Positions 57,401 through 64,000 of a stretch of DNA of 64,000 nt are shown in pieces; positions within the stretch are counted from its first letter, which is position 1, and each line of letters starts with the position of its first letter. The translations under genes and the position numbers were made by a program. Under the pieces are notes generated by a model that had not been told where the DNA came from, searched no databases, and worked only from the letters and a program-made list of their open reading frames with translations. The stretch comes from Dryomyza anilis (lineage: Eukaryota > Arthropoda > Insecta > Diptera > Dryomyzidae): assembly GCA_951804985.1 (NCBI GenBank), contig OX638133.1, forward strand, positions 11,800,501 to 11,864,500. The letters are read 5' to 3'.

Positions 57401-58224
57401 ATAGAGATAAAGTTCAGTTGCCAGGGCGAAGAGGTTCTAGGGGTTTTGAATGTTTTTTTTTGCCCTCTCCTGCATGAAGTGCCTTTTTTAAATTTTTTGA
57501 TCATTCAGCTGTGAAATACACTTGAAAACCTCGCCGTGTTCTGCGTTTTTAAGTTTTTATAAATATTTCTTTTCTCAGTTGACCGTTAAACTACATATCT
57601 ACCAATAATTTCAATCTTTCACAGATATTTCCGCGGCACAACCATTCATGTCAACACCGTCAAACTTATTGAGGCTGGCCTGCAGATTTCCGAGAATTAC
57701 GGTCCCATGTTTACGCAAGAAACACGCGAGGAACGACATGCTAAACTAAAGGATTTATACTGGTTCGATTGTTCGTGCGATGCCTGCCTAGAGAATTGGC
57801 CCAAATTTGCAGATTTACCCACGGATCTAATACGCTTCCGTTGCGATGCGCCCAATAAGTGTTCGGCCATTATTGAGGTGCCCGCAAACTGTAATGATTT
57901 CATGGTCAAGTGTGCCACCTGCAGTGAATGCACCAACATCTTTAAGGGTTTAAAGGTTATGCAGGTCAGTTTCAGAAATACATAATAATTGTATAGTATA
58001 TATTTATAATAGAATTTCTAATTTTTAAGGATACCGAAATGATGACACGCACAGCAAAACGTTTCTATGAAGGCGGTGATTACTCGAAGGCTCTGAGCAA
58101 ATATATTGATCTGCTGAAAATAATGTCCGAGGTCTTGGCACCACCTTTTCCTGATTTCTGTCAGTGTCAGCAGCATTTGCGAGATTGTTTCTTGCATTTT
58201 GGCAACTTTTATAATTTGAATTAA
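54459..58224 (+). CDS. SMYD4-like protein lysine methyltransferase (TPR-SET-MYND)
   Basis: Predicted lysine methyltransferase of the SMYD4 class. Exons are 54459-54780, 54844-55039, 55344-55688, 56704-56946, 57007-57348, 57625-57964 and 58030-58224, all GT-AG with matching phases, giving 660 residues. TPR-like repeats occupy the N-terminal third (AALLKENGNQAFKSMKWLDA, ILANRSATLYHMEKYDETLI). The SET domain opens with ARAATDVKVGEEILVEKPFV and is split by a MYND zinc finger (CENCF, CPNC, YCSEKCFKSA, HKYECG). It continues with GGALYPTLALFNHSCDPGVV, YFRGTTI and ISENYGPMF, and then a post-SET Cys cluster (FDCSCDACLENWP). The usual NHSCxPN motif reads NHSCDPG here. A C-terminal TPR (AKRFYEGGDYSKALSKYIDL) closes it, shorter than in human SMYD4. 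Exon 2 could instead start three bases earlier (54841) without changing the frame. Drosophila has several such paralogues, so no symbol is given. An AATAAA lies at 58357. Confidence 0.93.
55865..56087. mobile_element. MITE-like repeat (inverse of 27.24-27.46 kb)
   Basis: Lies in an intron of the SMYD4-like gene, starting near TCACCAAATATATTTTTATG and ending near TTTTGAAAATGTATTT. It is colinear in reverse complement with the copy at 27243-27460. Confidence 0.7.
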
Positions 58225-60080
58225 AGTTAAATGCAAGATTTCTACTTTTTTTATTTATTTTTATTTAATCTTTTGCGTTTGTCTTATAATTAAAATATTA
58301 CATATTTGGTAATTATCAAAAAATAGTTGTTTTTTTTTCATTCAGTTTTGTATAAAATAAATTGATTCAGTACGAATTTATTGTATTGCAATAATGATTG
58401 TGAACCTTATAGCAGCCAGCAATGTTGGTGGAAGTATAGCGGCAGCAATGATAACATTCGATGGGTGTGTAGTATTTCAGATCTACGATAAAAATGTAAT
58501 TATTTGTTTGTGTTCAATTAATATGTGTGCTAATTCGATAATTCTTGTTTAAAAAAATCTTTAGTTAGAGAAAACTCATGAAATCTATGAATAGAAATAT
58601 TTAGGTACAACCAATTTTATCTTTTTTATCTTAAATTAGTTTTCCAAATAGTCCAATTTAATGTTGGAATCAAATAGACCTTGGCCATGTCTTTTTTGGT
58701 ATCAGAATCAAAAATTTCTCCAAATAAAACTTAAACCGAAATTATAGAATCAGTACTGATTGTTTTAAACCAATATATTAATAGATATAGATAAATATAT
58801 ATAGATATAGATAAATAAATATAGATATAGATGAAAATTATATCTATATTTTCTCTACATATTTTGATTATATCTGTGTAATTTATAAAAAAGCATTCGT
58901 GGTAACGATTTATAAAAATTGGTTTTGAAATTTAACAAAAGATTAAATTTTTTATTGGAAAAATTCTATTTAAATTATTGAGAAATGAGCAAAACTAAGA
59001 AAAAATGCAGAATACAGAGACAATGTCCAAAAAATAAATTAAATTAAAATATCTTGTTACATAAAGAATTTTTATTGCTTCAAATTTAAACTGCAACCGA
59101 TATTCGTAAAAACTCCAGTTTAAAAACCAATACCCCAACTGAATTCGTAATACAAAAATCAAAAGGAATCATAAATATCCAAAACCTAACTAAATAGTTT
59201 TGGTTTTATACCGGTTTGAAACGGGTTTTTTGTCAAAACATTAAAGACTGAAAAATGAGTATTTTATATCTCATTTGCAGTAAAGGACATCTGAAATAAA
59301 GGACACCCAATATTAAAATCATTTCGTGGGTTCCCAACCATCTTAACGATATTGAAACGATAAATTTTATAGGCTCTAATTGTCGCTGGTTTTGATAATC
59401 TTGCGACAATTCTTGTTTTGACGATTGTTTAGTAGACTAACAATGGATTTTCATGATTTGAAATTGATAAATGAAATTCACTAAAAATCAGAGTTCGTAG
59501 AATATTTGAAAAACATTCATTGTTCATAGAATATTCTCTCTAGGAATTTTTCTTTTCATTCATTTGTTTATTTTTGAAATATTTAAAAATTCTTTGAATT
59601 TCATTCACTCGCGAATTTATGAAATAATAAATTCATGTAGATTTAAAAAGAATATTCCGAATAATTCTTTTATTTTCCAATTTCATACATTTTATTGCAT
59701 CTTTGGCTTCAAAGGGATTTTCCGGAAACCACTTGCGATATTGGACATTTTTTTTGGACAGATTGGTTCCACGGGGATTTGGCCAGAACCCAACTGTCAT
59801 TGGACATTTTATTGGATAAATTGTTTCCATTGGGATTTCGCCAGAACTTTAAATAAAAGTGTTGATTTTCAATAAATGCGTTTTATGATTTTTATGAATC
59901 TATACCCAAAGTAACCACTTTGTGGCTACATAAGTGGTAGCCACACAGTTGCCATTAAAGTGTTTGTTCTAAATCATGCGAAATATACTTATTTGCCACC
60001 CAATTGCCTGTCAAAAAGCCCCGGGGCGAGGCTTAGTTGCCACAAATTTTGATCCATTTAAGTTTCGGTTTAACTTGAAC
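58225..60080. other. AT-rich spacer
   Basis: No gene is supported. Near 59755-59850 a phrase of the type TTGGACA..TT....GGGATTT(G/C)GCCAGAAC occurs twice in tandem. An ATAGATATAGATAAATA run lies around 58790-58830. Confidence 0.5.
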
Positions 60081-60081
60081 T

Positions 60082-60085
<4 letters not shown>

Positions 60086-60146
<61 letters not shown>
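60086..60146. repeat. TA dinucleotide microsatellite
   Basis: Uninterrupted (TA)n of about 60 bp. Confidence 0.9.
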
Positions 60147-60148
<2 letters not shown>

Positions 60149-60227
60149 TCAATTAGTTACAACACTAAATTACCATTTTTTTGTTAATTAACCCCTTTAT
60201 TTTGTAAAACGAACTGAGTTTAAACTA

Positions 60228-60975
60228 TCACGGAAAAACTGGTCTTAAGAGCTCATCATACTTACTGCCACATGACCATTTCATCTGTGGATAACCTTGT
60301 TGTGTTTTGTAGTAGCATCCATCGAATGAATAGATCGGATATGCGGGATACCGTGGATTCTGCGGACGTGATGGTATTCTTTGAGTGGTTGTGTATATGG
60401 GACGCCAAGGATACCAAGGTTGCGTAGGTTTTGGAGTAGTCAAAGTAGTTGTTGTTCGGATAGGAATGGGTGTAGTTGTTGTTGTTGTAGTGGCAATTGG
60501 TTTAGCAGTAGTGGTTGTTGTTGTTATGATACTTGGTTTAACCGTTGTTGTCGAAGTTGTTGTTGTAGTAGGCTCTTCCGTTGTTGTTGTAGTTGTTTTT
60601 CTTGGTGTTGTAGGTTCCTCAGTTGTTGTAGGTTCATCAGTTGTTGTTGTAGTTGATTTTTCCGTTGTAGTCGTGGAAGTTGTTGTAGTAAAAGGTGACT
60701 CAGTCGCAGGATCAGTCAACGGAATCTTTGTCGTTGTTACTGGTTGCATTGTTGTTGGAGCTTCTGTTGGTGGAACTTCTGTTGTGGTTGTTGTTGTAGT
60801 CGAAGTACTAGTTGTTGTCAGATCCGGAATAGGTTGTGGTTCAAAATCTTGCGCTACAGTAGCGCACACTAGACTCACAATAATAAAGGATAAATTCCGC
60901 CTCTAGAAAATATTAAAAATACAACACTTTAGTAATTCGAATTCTAAGTAATCCGAAAAATATCAACAGTACCAT
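60228..60975 (-). CDS. Secreted Thr-rich mucin-like protein
   Basis: Exon 1 contributes only the start codon (60975-60973), followed at once by a GT donor. A 70-bp intron ends at TTTCTAG and exon 2 runs 60902-60228, giving 225 residues. The N terminus RRNLSFIIVSLVCATVAQDF is a signal peptide. The body is dominated by Thr tracts broken by Pro/Glu/Lys (EPTTTEEPTTPRKT, TVKPSIITTTTTT), the pattern of heavily O-glycosylated mucin domains. The C-terminal ~60 residues are different: Pro/Tyr-rich (PWYPWRPIYTTTQRIPSRPQ) with two Cys (FDGCYY, KWSCGS). A role in a gut or cuticle lining or a glandular secretion is likely for the class. I do not recognise a specific orthologue. Placing the start in a separate exon is inferred from signal-peptide continuity and splice signals. 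Confidence 0.75.
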
Positions 60976-61321
60976 TTTAAAAAGGGTAACAGGTTTCACT
61001 TTAATAAATATTTGAATTTTATTTCTTAATTTATTGAAAAAAGCACTTGGTGTGCGCTCTTTATCGCCGACCGTTTTAAACTGAACTCATTCATATGGTT
61101 CAGCTTCAAATAGCCGATGTAAAACTTTGAAACCCTCATAACAATCGAGTGTTTTACTCAATGCTCAAGATGTGTTATACGTTTCTGGAATTGTTGTGCG
61201 GAGCATTATTGTTATTGTTGCTGTTTTAAAAGATAACCTGGCTGACACACGCATTGTCGATACAATAAACTTTTTCTAGAGGGGGATCGATGTGCAGTTG
61301 TAACGCCCTTTACTGGGTCTA
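60976..61321. other. Upstream region of the mucin-like gene
   Basis: Non-coding. It should contain the promoter on the minus strand. A TCAGTTTAAAAC phrase (minus strand, near 61080) is compatible with an insect initiator, but no TATA box is convincing. Confidence 0.4.
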
Positions 61322-62405
61322 GATTTTTATATTTCTATATTTTTATATTTCTATATTTTTATATTTTTATATTTTTATATTTTTATATTTTTATATTTTT
61401 ATATTTTTATATTTTTATATTTTTATATTTTTATATTTTTATATTTTTATATTTTTATATTTTTATATTTTTATATTTTTATATTTTTATATTTTTATAT
61501 TTTTATATTTTTATATTTTTATATTTTTATATTTTTATATTTTTATATTTTTATATTTTTATATTTTTATATTTTTATATTTTTATATTTTTATATTTTT
61601 ATATTTTTATATTTTTATATTTTTATATTTTTATATTTTTATATTTTTATATTTTTATATTTTTATATTTTTATATTTTTATATTTTTATATTTTTATAT
61701 TTTTATATTTTTATATTTTTATATTTTTATATTTTTATATTTTTATATTTTTATATTTTTATATTTTTATATTTTTATATTTTTATATTTTTATATTTTT
61801 ATATTTTTATATTTTTATATTTTTATATTTTTATATTTTTATATTTTTATATTTTTATATTTTTATATTTTTATATTTTTATATTTTTATATTTTTATAT
61901 TTTTATATTTTTATATTTTTATATTTTTATATTTTTATATTTTTATATTTTTATATTTTTATATTTTTATATTTTTATATTTTTATATTTTTATATTTTT
62001 ATATTTTTATATTTTTATATTTTTATATTTTTATATTTTTATATTTTTATATTTTTATATTTTTATATTTTTATATTTTTATATTTTTATATTTTTATAT
62101 TTTTATATTTTTATATTTTTATATTTTTATATTTTTATATTTTTATATAATTTTATATTTTTATATTTTTATATTTTTATATTTTTATATTTTTATAGTT
62201 TTATATTTTTATATTTTTATATTTTTATATTTTTATATTTTTATATTTTTATATTTTTATATTTTTATATTTTTATATTTTTAAATTTTTTTTATTTTTA
62301 TATTTTTATATTTTTATATTTTTATATTTTTATATTTTTATATTTTTATATTTTTATATTTTTATACTTTTATATTTTTATATTTTTATATTTTTATATT
62401 TTTAT
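61322..62405. repeat. 8-bp tandem array (TATTTTTA)n
   Basis: About 1.08 kb (roughly 135 units) of an 8-base repeat, with only a handful of variants (a few TATTTCTA units at the left edge, single changes near 62150, 62198, 62285 and 62367). Confidence 0.95.
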
Positions 62406-63421
62406 TAAAATATACTTGAATGGGGATGTGCCGGACCCTAATGGACCCTAATGTACCCTACCGGCCATAGAAGTCAGCAGAAATCAGATGAGTCGATGCT
62501 CAATATATACAAAATAATAAAAATATTCATTTCCTTTTGGTAACTATAGTGACTAATCTTAGACTTTAATACTTGTTGTAGAGATTCTGAGTGTAGTGAT
62601 TCTGATAGTAGTGATAGATTCTGATTAGTTTACGACATCGTCATTTTGCGATCGTTGTTTTCTAAATATTCTCAATTATCTGCACTCGAGGGCATTCGTT
62701 CGTTCATTTTCATGAGACGCCCCCATTTTTGCGCCTACTGAGAATGACGGGCTGATTGCCTGGTAGCCCATAAAAGTGAAATTTGTTATTGAGGCTGCCA
62801 TTTGGGTTTTTGCGAATAGTACATTTTTCTTATCTACATAATGCAATTTGTTTTAAATGTTTTTGTTTGAACAAATGTGTTACGAATATTAATTTTAAAA
62901 TTACATTTCAGTAGAAGATTATTTGAAAACATATCAAAAGTTTTGTGTCCCTGCTCAGCACCTTGAACTTGAGATTAAATCACAAATAATAAAATTTCCA
63001 AAAAACGTACAGTCTTTACATCATTTACGTCAAATAAAAGTACATTTTACTGTTTAAATAGTTAGTCATTGTTTGTTATCAAATAATGCAAAAATGTAGT
63101 ATACGCGGAAGATCAAATTCAAACAGTAGAAACTTTTTCAAAACACTTGGTTAATATTTGCTGAACTTTTTGTACGATTTTGATGACGTTAGTGAGCAAT
63201 ATTTTGTGACATGATTTTAGCACCTGGCGGTTCAGTGATGATTAATATGCATTTACTAATTAATTACCTAGAATTTATTATTCGTTTAAAATTATAATTG
63301 ATTACACATCGACTAAATACTCTAATTTATCAATTAAATAAAATTATAAAATTCAATTTCGAATACAAATTTCAATAATAAGATTTATAAATACAAACAA
63401 ATCTTCATTAAGAAGATGTTT
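62406..63421. other. Spacer between two opposed octamer arrays
   Basis: Holds a GGACCCTAATG doublet near 62433-62452 and GATTCTGA(G/T) phrases near 62583-62620. No gene recognised except the small exon that follows at 63422. Confidence 0.5.
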
Positions 63422-63534
63422 TTAACATACACAGGCATAATCCAGGCATTTTTGTCTATCCACTTTTTTGCATTCAACCTTTATAGAATTGTTACAGCAT
63501 TGATAACAGTTTACTATATTTGTAAAGTCTAGTT
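63422..63534 (-). CDS. Last exon of a small cysteine-rich, probably secreted peptide (partial)
   Basis: On the minus strand an acceptor (TATTTTTACAG) opens a frame of 37 residues plus stop. It reads LDFTNIVNCYQCCNNSIKVE then CKKVDRQKCLDYACVC, eight cysteines in 36 residues, a spacing typical of disulfide-rich secreted peptides. The preceding exon must end in phase 1 and lies beyond the window, past the octamer array that forms the intron. The family and function are unknown. The alternative is a chance frame, but such cysteine density in AT-rich DNA next to a good acceptor makes that less likely. Confidence 0.5.
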
Positions 63535-63540
63535 CTGTAA

Positions 63541-64000
63541 AAATATAAAAATATAAAAATATAAAAATATAAAAATATAAAAATATAAAAATATAAAAAT
63601 ATAAAAATATAAAAATATAAAAATATAAAAATATAAAAATATAAAAATATAAAAATATAAAAATATAAAAATATAAAAATATAAAAATATAAAAATATAA
63701 AAATATAAAAATATAAAAATATAAAAATATAAAAATATAAAAATATAAAAATATAAAAATATAAAAATATAAAAATATAAAAATATAAAAATATAAAAAT
63801 ATAAAAATATAAAAATATAAAAATATAAAAATATAAAAATATAAAAATATAAAAATATAAAAATATAAAAATATAAAAATATAAAAATATAAAAATATAA
63901 AAATATAAAAATATAAAAATATAAAAATATAAAAATATAAAAATATAAAAATATAAAAATATAAAAATATAAAAATATAAAAATATAAAAATATAAAAAT
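63541..64000. repeat. 8-bp tandem array (ATAAAAAT)n, running off the window
   Basis: Exact reverse complement of the unit at 61322-62405, perfect over at least 57 units and continuing past the window end. Confidence 0.95.

Noticed and set aside
60381..60906. Plus-strand Cys-rich or Val-rich ORFs
   Set aside because: Antisense shadows of the Thr-rich mucin-like coding repeats.

Overview
The window is nuclear DNA of a higher (cyclorrhaphan) fly. Genes are spliced with GT-AG introns, spacer DNA is very AT-rich, and nearly every protein has a clear Drosophila counterpart: ZNF598, a ZAD zinc-finger protein, COX6A/levy, Nup50, coilin, a SOCS6/7-type SOCS protein, Sin1 and a SMYD4-type protein. Repeats of the dipteran 'mini-me' type (conserved core flanked by TA and GTCY runs) support this. 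A tephritid or other non-drosophilid fly fits, because a tRNA-headed SINE is present. Several of the Drosophila counterparts lie, as far as I remember, on chromosome arm 2R (Muller element C), so the scaffold may belong to that element.

Layout. (1) 1.9-9.5 kb, + strand: Znf598, a ribosome-collision ubiquitin ligase, split over at least seven exons. One intron holds a 200-N gap and a long T/G tract; another holds an antisense non-LTR retrotransposon remnant and a MITE. (2) 10.2-21.9 kb, + strand: a ZAD-C2H2 transcription-factor gene whose promoter and first exon are duplicated (11.6 and 17.5 kb). Between the two first exons sits a MITE carrying a young copia-type LTR element. (3) 22-24.3 kb: terminal-inverted-repeat elements. 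(4) 24.9-25.4 kb, - strand: levy (COX6A). (5) 26-36 kb: a repeat-dense block with one decayed, transposase-like ORF cluster. (6) 36.8-38.4 kb, + strand: Nup50. (7) 38.7-41.2 kb: SINE, degenerate repeats and a broken coding remnant. (8) 41.7-45.2 kb, - strand: coilin. (9) 46.2-47.1 kb: a non-autonomous Helitron. (10) 48.1-49.6 kb, - strand: SOCS gene. (11) 50.6-51.1 kb: fold-back repeat. (12) 51.3-53.3 kb, + strand: Sin1. (13) 53.5-54.1 kb: 19-bp satellite. (14) 54.5-58.2 kb, + strand: SMYD4-like gene. (15) 60.2-61.0 kb, - strand: secreted Thr-rich mucin-like gene. (16) 61.3-64 kb: two opposed arrays of one 8-bp repeat flanking a small cysteine-rich exon.

The most unusual object is the LTR element at 13608-16810. 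It has two 171-bp LTRs differing at one base, a 5-bp target duplication, a primer site and a polypurine tract. Its single intact 941-codon ORF begins as copia Gag-protease but has lost integrase, reverse transcriptase and RNase H. In their place, in frame, is the zinc-finger and substrate-binding region of a host DnaJ (Hsp40, DNAJA type), followed by Ala-rich helical repeats and an acidic tail. It looks like a recently mobile retrotransposon that captured a cellular chaperone segment. The host genes are ordinary housekeeping and signalling genes and do not form a functional cluster.
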